In this document: positions 1 through 8,750 of the stretch, one piece after another
Numbering within the stretch: position 1 is the stretch's first letter
How the letters are laid out: each line of letters starts with the position of its first letter
Assembly: GCA_002706765.1 (NCBI GenBank)
Contig: PAJV01000024.1
Span: 188,092-252,091 of the forward strand
From: Gimesia sp.
Lineage (GTDB): Bacteria; Planctomycetota; Planctomycetia; Planctomycetales; Planctomycetaceae
DNA length: 64,000 nt
Direction: 5' to 3'
Notes under the pieces: generated by a model
The model's database searches: none
Seen by the model: the letters and a program-made list of their open reading frames with translations, nothing else
What the model was told of the DNA's origin: nothing
Translations under genes and position numbers: made by a program

Positions 1-377
1 ACAAAGATATGCTGGGTGAAGAGGATCGCACCGTCGACTTCAGCGATGATCAATCGAGTCGAGATAAACTGTTGAAACCCGGACAGGAAGCGCAATGGTG
101 CATTTTCGATTCCGTGTTGTCGGTGATTTACGGTCAGAGGTTTCTACAGTCAGAAAAAACAGAGGATTTTGAAAAGCAACGTTTTCACCTGGATCGCTCC
201 CTCGGTCAACTCACCACCAGTGAATCTGTATTCGGGCCTTATAAATGTCCTGAATCATATTACCTGGAAAAAGGCAGATATGTTCCCAATGACATTACTC
301 CCCTGTTGTGGACACAGGGCAATCTGATGATGGCCCTGCAGCAATGGAAACAGACACTGAAGACCCGCATTCAATAA
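1..377 (+). CDS. GH15 / phosphorylase-kinase-like protein, C-terminal fragment
   Basis: This is the last 125 or so codons of a gene that begins before the window; the frame is already open at the left edge. The fragment resembles the C-terminal part of the (alpha/alpha)6 domain shared by GH15 glucoamylases and phosphorylase kinase alpha/beta subunits. It has a PESYY segment, then YVPNDITPLLWTQGNL, which is where these proteins place a conserved helix near the end of the barrel. The likely role is binding or hydrolysis of alpha-glucans, but the catalytic residues lie outside the window. The stop at 375-377 is 16 bases from the convergent mnmE stop. The family call rests on a short stretch and is moderate. 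Confidence 0.55.
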   Translation, partial: KDMLGEEDRTVDFSDDQSSRDKLLKPGQEAQWCIFDSVLSVIYGQRFLQSEKTEDFEKQRFHLDRSLGQLTTSESVFGPYKCPESYYLEKGRYVPNDITPLLWTQGNLMMALQQWKQTLKTRIQ

Positions 378-393
378 GAGAGGCGAGTTTGTC

Positions 394-1557
394 CTAAGAC
401 AGGAGTTGGTGAATCAGACGGGTATAAACCGACTGGTTCGATTCTTTTAATGCTTCGGCTGCCTGCTGTAAAATCCGGATCTGACGTGGTGTGACAGGAA
501 CAGGTGTGTTTTTTTCTGGAACTGCTGGAATCAGTTTTTTCATGAGTTGCTCCAGCAGGGTGTCGATTCCTGATTTCGTGATTGATGAGACAGAGATCGC
601 AGCGTGGGGGAGTGGCTGTTTCCAGCTTTGCGGAAGATCCGATTTGTGTGCGACTATGATTGATTCGGGCCATTGGGAGACGAGTCTCAGGTCATGTGCC
701 TGTTCAGGCTGACTGACATCAATCAGAATCAGGTTACAATCTGCAGAACGCATCATCTGTTCTGCGCGCCGGATACCCGTTGATTCGAGCACATCGGCCT
801 GTTCGCGAATCCCTGCTGTATCGGAGAACTGGATAGGCCAGCCTTCAAGGGCTGTGGTAGCAGTGAGGACATCCCGGGTCGTGCCTGCTTCATTGAATAC
901 GATCGATCGTTCATAACCCAGGATTGCATTGATCAGACTTGATTTGCCAACATTAGGACGTCCCGCAAGAACAACACACCAGGGAGAGGTCAGGTGAAGT
1001 CCGAATTGTTCCCAGTCCAGCAGGTTCTGAATTTGTGACTGGTAGTAATCCAGATCAAAGGGTTGATCAGCAACAGGCAGAAGGGCTTCAAACGCTGATT
1101 TCAGGACCCCTTCAGACTGACGCAGCAATATTTCTGCCGTGCGAAATGTGGTCGCCGCAGTGAGCCTGTCCTGAAGTTCGAAGTCTAATTCTGTTTTGGT
1201 CGATTTCACCAGTTGTTCCCATGAATTTCGTGGGCAACCCCGTGCTTCCAGATCAGAAAGTATCCGCTCTACAGCAGCCAGGCCCCCGTGACAGTGGATG
1301 TCGACGGTATATTCATCCAGGCGGCAGATCACCAGATCTTCATTGCTGGTTTGTCCCCAGAGGCCATATACGATTCGATTCAATGGTTGCGCTGCGAGCG
1401 ATTTTTGATTGGCTGCGTTGAAGCAGGCATTGATGGCGGCTGCTATTGAATTCAATTCGCCTTTCACGCGTATTGTCGCAACGGCCCCTCGTCCGCGAGG
1501 CGTTAACAGCGTCGCGGAACAGGAAACCGGCTCATGATTTTCAATCGACTGAGGCAT
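394..1557 (-). CDS. mnmE: MnmE/TrmE-like tRNA modification GTPase, shortened
   Basis: MnmE with MnmG installs the 5-carboxymethylaminomethyl group on wobble uridine 34 of some tRNAs. The 387-residue protein has the N-terminal tetrahydrofolate-binding-like domain (TPRGRGAVATIRVKG, about 19-33) and the CHGG turn (89-92). The G domain has GRPNVGKS (199-206), TTRD, DTAG (246-249) and HKSD (304-307) in place of the usual NKxD. It differs from typical MnmE of about 450 residues. The conserved FxxRAFxNGKLDL segment is not recognisable, the helical domain is reduced, and the protein ends in HQLLS without the C-terminal FCIGK cysteine motif. It starts 6 bases after coaX, so the two are probably cotranscribed. 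It could be a divergent functional MnmE or a derived GTPase with another role. Confidence 0.8.
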   Translation of the reverse strand: MPQSIENHEPVSCSATLLTPRGRGAVATIRVKGELNSIAAAINACFNAANQKSLAAQPLNRIVYGLWGQTSNEDLVICRLDEYTVDIHCHGGLAAVERILSDLEARGCPRNSWEQLVKSTKTELDFELQDRLTAATTFRTAEILLRQSEGVLKSAFEALLPVADQPFDLDYYQSQIQNLLDWEQFGLHLTSPWCVVLAGRPNVGKSSLINAILGYERSIVFNEAGTTRDVLTATTALEGWPIQFSDTAGIREQADVLESTGIRRAEQMMRSADCNLILIDVSQPEQAHDLRLVSQWPESIIVAHKSDLPQSWKQPLPHAAISVSSITKSGIDTLLEQLMKKLIPAVPEKNTPVPVTPRQIRILQQAAEALKESNQSVYTRLIHQLLS

Positions 1558-1563
1558 GTTGAA

Positions 1564-2394
1564 TTACCTGATCCCGCTGATTTCTTGTGCCACGATCGCC
1601 AGTCCCTGCAGTGTTAATAATGGTTCAAACCGCACTAATTCATCAAGATGCGGCGCGAGTAATGAGGAACCGCCCCCCGTGAGCAGAACCAATGGTGGTT
1701 CCGGGCAGGTTTTGAAAAGCGAATGATTTTGAAGCTGGTGAATCAGTTCCCGAACTGCCCCCAGTTGACCCCAGAATAAGCCACTGCGAATTGCATTGGT
1801 CGTATGTTTTCCGAGTACTACTGGTTCCTGCTGGCGCAGGTCAGATACCGGAATCAGTGGTAATAGAGCCGTGTAATCATGGAGCGATTTTGCGGAAAGT
1901 TCAAATCCCGGTAGAATGGATCCCCCTGCAAAATGACCCTCAGATGAGACGACGTCCACAGTGGTCGCAGTTCCGGTATCGACAATAATGGCACCCTGAT
2001 CTGTATCGCGTAAGGTATTGGCGGCGACGGCGTTTAACAAACGGTCAATTCCCACTTTACGTGGCTCGTCTACATCAATGGTCAATGGAAAATCTTCTGT
2101 ATTGAGGACTTCGATCGGTGGGGGAAACGAAGTCAATGACCAGTCCGTGACGATTTTTTTAATTCCTCGAGGATTCGAACCAGCGACGACACTCTGGCAG
2201 TGCTCAAGGGGCTGATCGCCGGACCAGTTTTGAATCTGAGTCCAGGGAACCGGTTCTTCCAGAGGTGCCGAGAAAGCATGTTCAACCAAAGGAAGCTGCC
2301 TGCAGGCTTTGACAGGAAACTCAGTTTGCAGCAGCACAAACTTGATTCGACTGTTACCGACATCAATGGCCAGTTGTTTGAGCGAATGCGCCAT
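1564..2394 (-). CDS. coaX: type III pantothenate kinase
   Basis: CoaX phosphorylates pantothenate in the first committed step of coenzyme A synthesis. The 276-residue product opens with AIDVGNSRIKF, the phosphate-binding segment of the ASKHA fold. GIDRLLNAVAAN and IIVDTGTATTVDVV follow; these are the second and third family motifs with the catalytic Asp region. GGSILPGFELSAKSLHDYTALLP is the pantothenate-binding region, and LLTGGG lies near the C-terminus. The ATG at 2394 is chosen because the AIDVGN strand starts eight residues later; the open frame continues upstream to 2472 with sequence unlike the family. It lies 134 bases after xseB and 6 bases before mnmE. Confidence 0.9.
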   Translation of the reverse strand: MAHSLKQLAIDVGNSRIKFVLLQTEFPVKACRQLPLVEHAFSAPLEEPVPWTQIQNWSGDQPLEHCQSVVAGSNPRGIKKIVTDWSLTSFPPPIEVLNTEDFPLTIDVDEPRKVGIDRLLNAVAANTLRDTDQGAIIVDTGTATTVDVVSSEGHFAGGSILPGFELSAKSLHDYTALLPLIPVSDLRQQEPVVLGKHTTNAIRSGLFWGQLGAVRELIHQLQNHSLFKTCPEPPLVLLTGGGSSLLAPHLDELVRFEPLLTLQGLAIVAQEISGIR

Positions 2395-2528
2395 GAGATT
2401 ACTTATAACGAATGAGGAATTCCTGAGTGATTGTATTCTGTGAGACCGAAACAGGGTGGTGATGAATCCCACTAAAACATGTTATCCTGGGTACTTCGAT
2501 ATTCAGTCCGGACTGTTATGCAGACAGG

Positions 2529-2879
2529 TTAGAACAACGTTCGATCATTCTCGTTCTCATCGGAATCTTTTCCGGCGGAACTGCTTTTACGACGACCTGT
2601 TTTGGAAGGCCCTTTCGTATCGATCGATGCCGTACTGTCGAATTCTTCCAGTACAGGGTTTCCATTTTCATCAACGCGCGTCAGGATCTCAATTTTCTGC
2701 TCGGCTGATTCCAGGGACTTGTAACACGAACGAAGCAGTTTCACCCCACGTTCAAAGTGTTCCATTGATTCTTCGAGACCGGCGGTCCCTTCTTCCAGAG
2801 TCGATACAATTTCCTGTAATTCTGCCAGTGATTCCTCGAAAAGGGGCGTTTCTGACTGTGCTGATTTTTTCTTTGCCAT
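2529..2879 (-). CDS. xseB: exodeoxyribonuclease VII small subunit
   Basis: XseB is the small helical subunit that assembles in several copies on XseA to form exonuclease VII, which degrades single-stranded DNA to oligonucleotides. The first 75 residues match the family: FEESLAELQEIVSTLEEG, then LEESMEHFERGVKLLRSCYKSLESAEQKIE, two amphipathic helices. Residues 76-116 are a variable polar, charged tail that many family members (about 70-80 residues) lack. It lies 55 bases downstream of xseA on the same strand, the usual arrangement, and is probably cotranscribed. Confidence 0.92.
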   Translation of the reverse strand: MAKKKSAQSETPLFEESLAELQEIVSTLEEGTAGLEESMEHFERGVKLLRSCYKSLESAEQKIEILTRVDENGNPVLEEFDSTASIDTKGPSKTGRRKSSSAGKDSDENENDRTLF

Positions 2880-2934
2880 GTCTAATATCTTTAAATATCA
2901 AAATGTTGGACTGGTTGAGTTAAGTAGCAGGAGG

Positions 2935-4167
2935 TCATTCGGAGCCCTCCTGGATTTCCTGAATCCGGCTTACCACGGTGCCATCGGACAGGCGAGTGTG
3001 AAGTACTTCACCAGACTTCACCTGGTTGATCGATTTTACAATATTCAATTCTGCAGGTTCGCCTGCTGACTCCTTACGGGTGATACTGTATCCCCGGTTC
3101 AGTACCTTCAGGGGGCTCAAAGCATCTAAGGCAGAGGCCAGATGTCTGGTTTCAGTTTGACAACGAGTGATCATATCACGCGTGCTGCGTTTCAACCTGC
3201 GATCCAGTTCATCGACCTGTGTAGCACGCTGGTGAACCATATCGAGAGGACGGGTTAAAGCGGGACGGGCGGCAATCGCATCGAGCTGCATGCGAACCTG
3301 CCGCGCTCGTTGTTTCAGATTTGTGACGAGTTGACTCTGCCAGTGTGTCAAAGTCGCCAGAACATCTGATTGCAGCGGAACGGAGAGTTCGGCAGCTTCA
3401 CTGGGGGTTAAAGCGCGACGATCCGCGACCAGATCTGCGATGCTGATGTCTATTTCATGCCCGACAGCGCTGATGACGGGAATGGGACAGGCAAAAATAG
3501 CACGGGCCACCACTTCCTCGTTAAATGCCCACAGATCTTCCAGGCTGCCTCCCCCGCGTCCTGTGATGATCGTTTCTACCTGGGGAATACGGGCAGCCAG
3601 TTCGATTCCTGCCGCGATCTGTTCTGCGGCTCCTTCGCCCTGAACTGCCACAGGTACGATTACGAGATCAGTGGCTTTCCAGCGTCTCGTAATCACCTGG
3701 AGCATGTCGCGTACCGCTGCACTGGTGGGGCTGGTGACGAGGGCAATTTTTCGCGGGAACCGGGGAATCGGTTGTTTATGTTCGGGGTTAAACAGGCCTT
3801 CTGCAGCCAGTTTTTCCTGCATCTGTCGAAACGCCAATTCCAGCGCCCCCACTCCCTGGGGAAGCAGTTGTTCGATATTCAGCTGATAGGTGCCGCGCGC
3901 CTGATAAACCTCGATAGGGCCGGCAGCCACGACTTCCATGCCATCCTCAATCTGAAATTTCAACCGTGAGGCAGTGCGCTTCCAGATGACGGCCCTTAAC
4001 TGGGCAGCGTCATCCTTCAATGTCAGATAGATATGACCGGAACTGGCCATTGTGCAATTGGAAATTTCTCCGACGACCCATGCATAAGGAAAGTTTGCTT
4101 CTACCAGATTTTTTATCTGACGAGTCGTTTGGGTAACGGAAAGAATTTCAGGTTCTGCAAGAGACAT
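2935..4167 (-). CDS. xseA: exodeoxyribonuclease VII large subunit
   Basis: XseA is the catalytic subunit of exonuclease VII, acting on single-stranded DNA in both directions during repair. The 410-residue protein has an N-terminal OB-fold (about 8-105, including WVVGEISNCTMASSGHIYLTLKDD). The catalytic domain carries GRGGGSLEDLWAFNEE and PVISAVGHEIDISIADLVAD, the conserved acidic and His residues. A long helical coiled region follows, then a C-terminal VLNRGYSI segment. Length and order of motifs are normal. It starts 23 bases after the sugar-isomerase-like gene stop, with xseB next. No clear Shine-Dalgarno precedes the ATG. Confidence 0.94.
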   Translation of the reverse strand: MSLAEPEILSVTQTTRQIKNLVEANFPYAWVVGEISNCTMASSGHIYLTLKDDAAQLRAVIWKRTASRLKFQIEDGMEVVAAGPIEVYQARGTYQLNIEQLLPQGVGALELAFRQMQEKLAAEGLFNPEHKQPIPRFPRKIALVTSPTSAAVRDMLQVITRRWKATDLVIVPVAVQGEGAAEQIAAGIELAARIPQVETIITGRGGGSLEDLWAFNEEVVARAIFACPIPVISAVGHEIDISIADLVADRRALTPSEAAELSVPLQSDVLATLTHWQSQLVTNLKQRARQVRMQLDAIAARPALTRPLDMVHQRATQVDELDRRLKRSTRDMITRCQTETRHLASALDALSPLKVLNRGYSITRKESAGEPAELNIVKSINQVKSGEVLHTRLSDGTVVSRIQEIQEGSE

Positions 4168-4190
4168 AAGTAATCGATCAATTTACGAAA

Positions 4191-4973
4191 TCAGGGTAGC
4201 AGTGAATTCAGATAGGAAATGCCAGTGCGGCAATCTTCTATTTTGTTTTCACCTTGAGTACGGTCCACGGTGAGCCATCCCTGGTAACCGGTCTCCATTA
4301 CCAGTGGCAGGAAGTGATCCCACACGACCATACCCTTGCCCAGCGCGACCTCGGAGCCTTCGCCATCCATTTCACGAATGGCATCACGCAGTCGGTATGA
4401 TTTGATCCAGGTATACAGTTCTCGGATCGTCGCTTCCGGGTCCTGGCGTGAATAAATCATTTCTGCCGTATCAAAGTCGATGCCAATAAAGCCGTTCGTG
4501 ACGCGCGAGACCAGTTCACGCATCACGGCAGACGAGTTCTTTTCACAGGCGAGACAGAGGTCAGTACCAACATGAGAAGCGTGTCGTGCCAGATCATTCA
4601 GTACTTCGCAGATCATGGGAAAATGACCTGTGTCCGTTGACTGAATCATTCCGGGATGAATGATCAGGTGGGGGGCCTTCAGTCTCCAGGCGAACTCCAA
4701 TGCCGATTTGATTTGTGAGACGCGCTCGTCGAGAAATTCCGGATCCACCAGTGTCCGCCGGGCCGGTAGTCGGAGTGATGCAACCGACAGGTTAAATTCT
4801 TCCAGCAGTTTGCGAAACTGTCGTTCTCCGGAAGCGCCGAATGAAGCAGGTGAAATTTCATTTTGCACATCGAGTTGTACTCCGCGCGATCCGATCTGGG
4901 CGGCTGTTTTAATAGCGCGTTTGATGGGCTGACCAAAATGGCGGGTCGCGACTGCGAGTTTGAAGCGTGACAT
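4191..4973 (-). CDS. sugar phosphate isomerase/epimerase-like TIM barrel protein
   Basis: The 260-residue protein belongs to the AP endonuclease 2/xylose-isomerase-like TIM barrel superfamily. Typical elements are the opening strand FKLAVATRHFGQP, the QLDVQNEISP strand, LIIHPGMIQ, LACEKNSS, GIDFDTAEM and a late strand with WLTVDRTQG. These carry the His, Glu and Asp residues that bind a divalent metal in the family. The substrate cannot be read from the sequence; myo-inositol or keto-sugar epimerisation are common roles. The ATG at 4973 is used because the barrel starts at once; the frame is open to 5033 but that extra sequence is not family-like. It heads the minus-strand run into xseA. Confidence 0.75.
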   Translation of the reverse strand: MSRFKLAVATRHFGQPIKRAIKTAAQIGSRGVQLDVQNEISPASFGASGERQFRKLLEEFNLSVASLRLPARRTLVDPEFLDERVSQIKSALEFAWRLKAPHLIIHPGMIQSTDTGHFPMICEVLNDLARHASHVGTDLCLACEKNSSAVMRELVSRVTNGFIGIDFDTAEMIYSRQDPEATIRELYTWIKSYRLRDAIREMDGEGSEVALGKGMVVWDHFLPLVMETGYQGWLTVDRTQGENKIEDCRTGISYLNSLLP

Positions 4974-5113
4974 TATTTTCCTTAAATCAATGCTGTTTGC
5001 AGGCATTTTAACTGTGTGGAATAACTGCGGCAATCGGATTGACTGGCAAAGTTTATCTAACTGTCTCTGAAAAGAGAATGATATCCCCGCGTTATCAGAT
5101 CAGGATCCGGAAA

Positions 5114-7888
5114 ATGAGCTTTCCCAGGCTGTTCCTGATTGAGATTCGATCAAAAAATGGTCGATCTTGTTTAAAGAGAAACAATACTGTTCGGAAACCT
5201 TCCATGATACTGTCATCGCTTGCAACCTGCTACCTTGCCTTACTGGCCGGTTTACCCGTTGAGGGTAATCTCGTGGAAGATACGTTGCCCGTGCTGTCCT
5301 ATTCGTTTGAAACGAGTCAGGATCAGGACTTCGACGATCTGCCAGATGACTGGTCAAGAAGGAAGGGGCCCGGGTATCCACAATATGTCAATGTGAGCAT
5401 TGACCGGAACCTGGGGCATACAGGCCAGCAGAGCCTCCACTTCGGTGTGAACGGCGGGCATGCCACCATTTATTCTCCACCGGAAAAAATCGACGCCGAC
5501 CATGCCTATGTATTTCGTGGATATATTAAAACGCAGAAACTTGTACATGATGCTGCGTTGATATCCATTTCATTTCTGGATCATAAAAGACAACGCGTTC
5601 AGCATTTCGTCAGCCAGCCTGTATCAGGAACGCATAAGGACTGGGTCGAAGTGACGCTGGGCCCGTTGACTCCCCAGGCCAATGTGCGGTTCATTGTTCT
5701 TGGTTGTCATCTGGCGCATAACGATCAAAAAGATATTTCCGGGGATGCCTGGTTTGATGATCTGTGGGTGGGCAGCTTACCGCAACTGGATATCTTAAAT
5801 AATTACCATCGCCATTTTGTGGATCGTTCTGCAGAAATCCGGGTCAGCAGTCGCATCAGCGGCTTGAATCCCGACAACCAATATCGGCTGGATCTGGAAC
5901 TGGTAGACAATACGAATCGACACATTGCCGATTCCTCGCTGGCCCTGGTTACCAATCCGGAGAGTCTCAAAGCCGTTGAGAATAGCCGGTTACTCGATGG
6001 AAATAATCATACGGAAGTCTGGCGTTTGCAGCCTATGGAATATGGGTTTTATGAAGTCAGATCCAGACTGGTCAGGGATCAGAAATCCATCCTGGAAAAG
6101 AAAACCACCTTTGCAGTGATTGATCTGGTCACTCCCAGATCCACGGGAGAATTCGGCTGGACCATCACCGAAGAAGATGAAGATTTGCCTGTGAATGAAC
6201 TGCCGGATATCGCAGCACAGGCGGGGATCAACTGGATCAAGTATCCGCTCTGGAGTGTAATGGAATCCGCTGACATCCATCGCACGAGTCGCGTTGCAGA
6301 AATGCTGGACCAGTTTGGCAATCGGGGAATCACTCCTGTGGGACTGTTGAATCATCCACCGAAAAAATTACGTTCCCAGTTCGCGAAAGACTGGCTGGGG
6401 GTGAGCGGGATATTTACGATGCCTGCGAGTTTCTGGTCTCCTTCGCTGGAGGAAGTTTTTGCGCGATACACTTCTCTGGTGAATTACTGGCAGCTGGGAG
6501 GCGATGATGACAACAGCTTCATCGGACTGCAAAATCTCGACGAAACTCTAAAGAAGGTAAAGCAGCAGCTGGATTTAATCGGTCGAGATACTCATGTCGG
6601 CATCCACTGGGACTGGAAGACTCCCCTGCCGACAGACAGCATGCCTCAGAGTTTTGTATCGATTAATAACCAGGAACGGCTTTCCGTGGAGGAGCTGTCG
6701 CGTGAACTCCAGAATGCCCGCCTGACCCCGGGGGGCAGCCCACGCTGGGTTACATTAACTCCACTGCCAAAAAATGGATACACTCCGGAAGAGCGGAGCA
6801 TTGATCTTGCCAAGCGCATGGTGACGGCAAAATATCTGGGTGCAGATGCGATCTTTGCCAGCTCCGTATTCCACGAGCAGTACGGTTTACTCAATCGAAA
6901 CGGTTCACCGACCTTATTGTTTCTGCCCTGGCGAACGGTTGCGATTGCTCTGCAGGGAGCACGGTATCAGGGGGCCTTTAATATGCCCAATAAGAGCACC
7001 AATCATGTTTTCATACGAGATGATGAGGCAATCGTTGTTGTCTGGAATGACGAACCAACCGAAGAGGTGATGTATCTGGGCGAAGATGTGGTCGCCACGG
7101 ATGTCTGGGGCAGACGCATTAACCTGGAACGCGATTCCACCACCCATCGTCATACTTTACCCGTCAGTTCTTCTCCCCTGATATTGCGGAAGTGTAATCA
7201 GCAGATCGCCAACTGGAGGCTGGCGGCTCAATTTGAAATCGGAAAGTCAAGAAGTGAGTATGGAGGTCATGCAGATGCAGTGCTCGGGAAAAATACATTC
7301 CTGCAGAGTGTGCGGGGAAAAGCAGTCTTAAACGTACCCCGGGGCTGGGAAGTAGAACCACAGGAATGGGTCTTCGATACCGGTGCAGGAGAAAATTTCC
7401 GCCTGCAAACGTTTATGACTTTGCCTTCGAACGCCAGCCTGGGCAGAAAAGATGTTTCCATTGATTTTGATATTTTTGCAGAACGCAAATATTCGATTCG
7501 AGTCCACCGGTCCTACCATGTAGGATTAGGGGATATTATGGTGCAGGTCACTGATAAAAAGCTTGAAGGAAATGTACTGGAAATCGAGCAGATTATAGTC
7601 AATAACACCTCACCCCTGGAGACACTTCAGTTTCGCTGCAGTCTGTTCATACCTAATATGAAACGAATGCAACGGTTTATCACCGAACTGAAACAGGGGC
7701 AGGATCGGAAGCTGTATTACATTCCTGATGCTAATGCGCTCAAAGGAAAAGAACTCTGGCTGAGAGCCGAACAGGTCAATGGACGGCGGATCCTCAATTA
7801 CCGCTGGACAGTGGGGGAGGACTGGGACAAACCTGATGCGATCTCCAGAAAACAGAGAAGAGCAGAAGATACGACACGAGTTCGCTAA
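5114..7888 (+). CDS. large secreted protein with jelly-roll and TIM-barrel-like regions
   Basis: No named family is recognised. The N-terminus is basic (R/K-rich to about residue 29), followed by a hydrophobic stretch (MILSSLATCYLALLAGLPVEG), fitting a long planctomycete signal peptide. ATG 5204 is an alternative start that would drop the basic part, and the frame is open to 5039. Residues about 50-210 look like a carbohydrate-binding jelly roll (GYPQYVNVSID, QQSLHFGVNGGHATIYSP, DAWFDDLWVG). The middle, from about 345 (GEFGWTITEEDEDLPVNEL, AAQAGINWIKYPLWSVME), resembles glycoside-hydrolase TIM barrels of the GH39/GH42 type. The C-terminal third is beta-rich. No catalytic pair can be assigned. 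It is divergent from the sugar-isomerase-like gene. Confidence 0.6.
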   Translation: MSFPRLFLIEIRSKNGRSCLKRNNTVRKPSMILSSLATCYLALLAGLPVEGNLVEDTLPVLSYSFETSQDQDFDDLPDDWSRRKGPGYPQYVNVSIDRNLGHTGQQSLHFGVNGGHATIYSPPEKIDADHAYVFRGYIKTQKLVHDAALISISFLDHKRQRVQHFVSQPVSGTHKDWVEVTLGPLTPQANVRFIVLGCHLAHNDQKDISGDAWFDDLWVGSLPQLDILNNYHRHFVDRSAEIRVSSRISGLNPDNQYRLDLELVDNTNRHIADSSLALVTNPESLKAVENSRLLDGNNHTEVWRLQPMEYGFYEVRSRLVRDQKSILEKKTTFAVIDLVTPRSTGEFGWTITEEDEDLPVNELPDIAAQAGINWIKYPLWSVMESADIHRTSRVAEMLDQFGNRGITPVGLLNHPPKKLRSQFAKDWLGVSGIFTMPASFWSPSLEEVFARYTSLVNYWQLGGDDDNSFIGLQNLDETLKKVKQQLDLIGRDTHVGIHWDWKTPLPTDSMPQSFVSINNQERLSVEELSRELQNARLTPGGSPRWVTLTPLPKNGYTPEERSIDLAKRMVTAKYLGADAIFASSVFHEQYGLLNRNGSPTLLFLPWRTVAIALQGARYQGAFNMPNKSTNHVFIRDDEAIVVVWNDEPTEEVMYLGEDVVATDVWGRRINLERDSTTHRHTLPVSSSPLILRKCNQQIANWRLAAQFEIGKSRSEYGGHADAVLGKNTFLQSVRGKAVLNVPRGWEVEPQEWVFDTGAGENFRLQTFMTLPSNASLGRKDVSIDFDIFAERKYSIRVHRSYHVGLGDIMVQVTDKKLEGNVLEIEQIIVNNTSPLETLQFRCSLFIPNMKRMQRFITELKQGQDRKLYYIPDANALKGKELWLRAEQVNGRRILNYRWTVGEDWDKPDAISRKQRRAEDTTRVR

Positions 7889-7903
7889 GGAAACAGCTTG
7901 GTT

Positions 7904-8743
7904 TCAGGCAGCAGAAAGATCTTCATCTTCCTCTTCACCGTTGTCTTCAACAACTCCTGCGGACTCTGTCACTTCGCTGACTTCTTCTACGGCAGGTTCC
8001 AGTTCGGTTTCTTCTTCGCTGGTTTCTGATGTTTTCTTTGATGGTTCCGGCCTGGTACGAAGTGCTTCTCCCATGGGTAAATCATCCAGATTTTTCAATC
8101 CAAAGATTTCCAGGAATTTGCGTGTCGACTCATACAAAAAAGGGCGCCCGAGAGAGTCATCTTTACCACCAATTCTTACCAGCCCACGGTCCATCAACTG
8201 CTTTAACATTTCAGCACTCTGGACTCCCCGGATTGATTCAATGTCGGCTCGCGTGATGGGTTGTCGATATACGACGATCGCCAGCGTTTCCATGGCAGGT
8301 GCAGAAAGCTTCAATGCCGCCTGTCTCTGGTGCAGTTTATTGAGCCAGAACGAAAATTGTGGCTGCGTCATCATCTGGTAACCAGTGGCCACCCGTTTGA
8401 TGTGGAACGCGGAGTGTGTCGCTTCCAGTGCCGCATTGAGCTGATCGATCAGTTCTTTGGCCTCACTGGCATTGGCGAGTGTTGCCAGTTGTGCAATTTT
8501 TCTCGTTGAGAGTGCGCTATCTGCTACAAACAGCACTGCTTCCACTTTAGCCATCTTCACTGTTCGCCGGGTTTCTACTTCTGGACCGGAGTGAAACTGA
8601 AGCTGATCATTCTGTGCCGAGCGGATTAAAAAATTCCAGCGAAACGCATTCGCTGATGACTGGCGGGCAATCGAGGTCAGACGGGCAGACGCTGCAACCG
8701 TTCTGTCAATGGAACCAGTATGATACGAAGAGGAGTGAAGCAT
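7904..8743 (-). CDS. scpB: segregation and condensation protein B
   Basis: ScpB is the winged-helix dimer that binds ScpA and, with SMC, compacts and segregates the chromosome. The conserved region begins near residue 65 (AKVEAVLFVADSALSTRKIAQL) and contains ETLAIVVYRQPITRADIESIRGV, MLKQLMDRGLVRIGGKDDSLGRPFLYESTRKFLEIFGLKNLDDLP, diagnostic for the family. About 60 N-terminal residues before it are not conserved, and the last 50 residues are Glu-rich. The ATG at 8743 is preferred over the open frame to 8803 because it starts 7 bases after the upstream lipoprotein stop. No scpA lies nearby. Confidence 0.88.
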   Translation of the reverse strand: MLHSSSYHTGSIDRTVAASARLTSIARQSSANAFRWNFLIRSAQNDQLQFHSGPEVETRRTVKMAKVEAVLFVADSALSTRKIAQLATLANASEAKELIDQLNAALEATHSAFHIKRVATGYQMMTQPQFSFWLNKLHQRQAALKLSAPAMETLAIVVYRQPITRADIESIRGVQSAEMLKQLMDRGLVRIGGKDDSLGRPFLYESTRKFLEIFGLKNLDDLPMGEALRTRPEPSKKTSETSEEETELEPAVEEVSEVTESAGVVEDNGEEEDEDLSAA

Positions 8744-8750
8744 TGATGGT

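Noticed and set aside
2160..2185. tRNA-like GATTCGAACC on the plus strand
   Set aside because: It lies inside coaX, matches the coding sequence, and no acceptor or anticodon stem can be folded around it.
2456..2923. 155-codon plus-strand frame opposite xseB
   Set aside because: Antisense to xseB, which has a clear family match.
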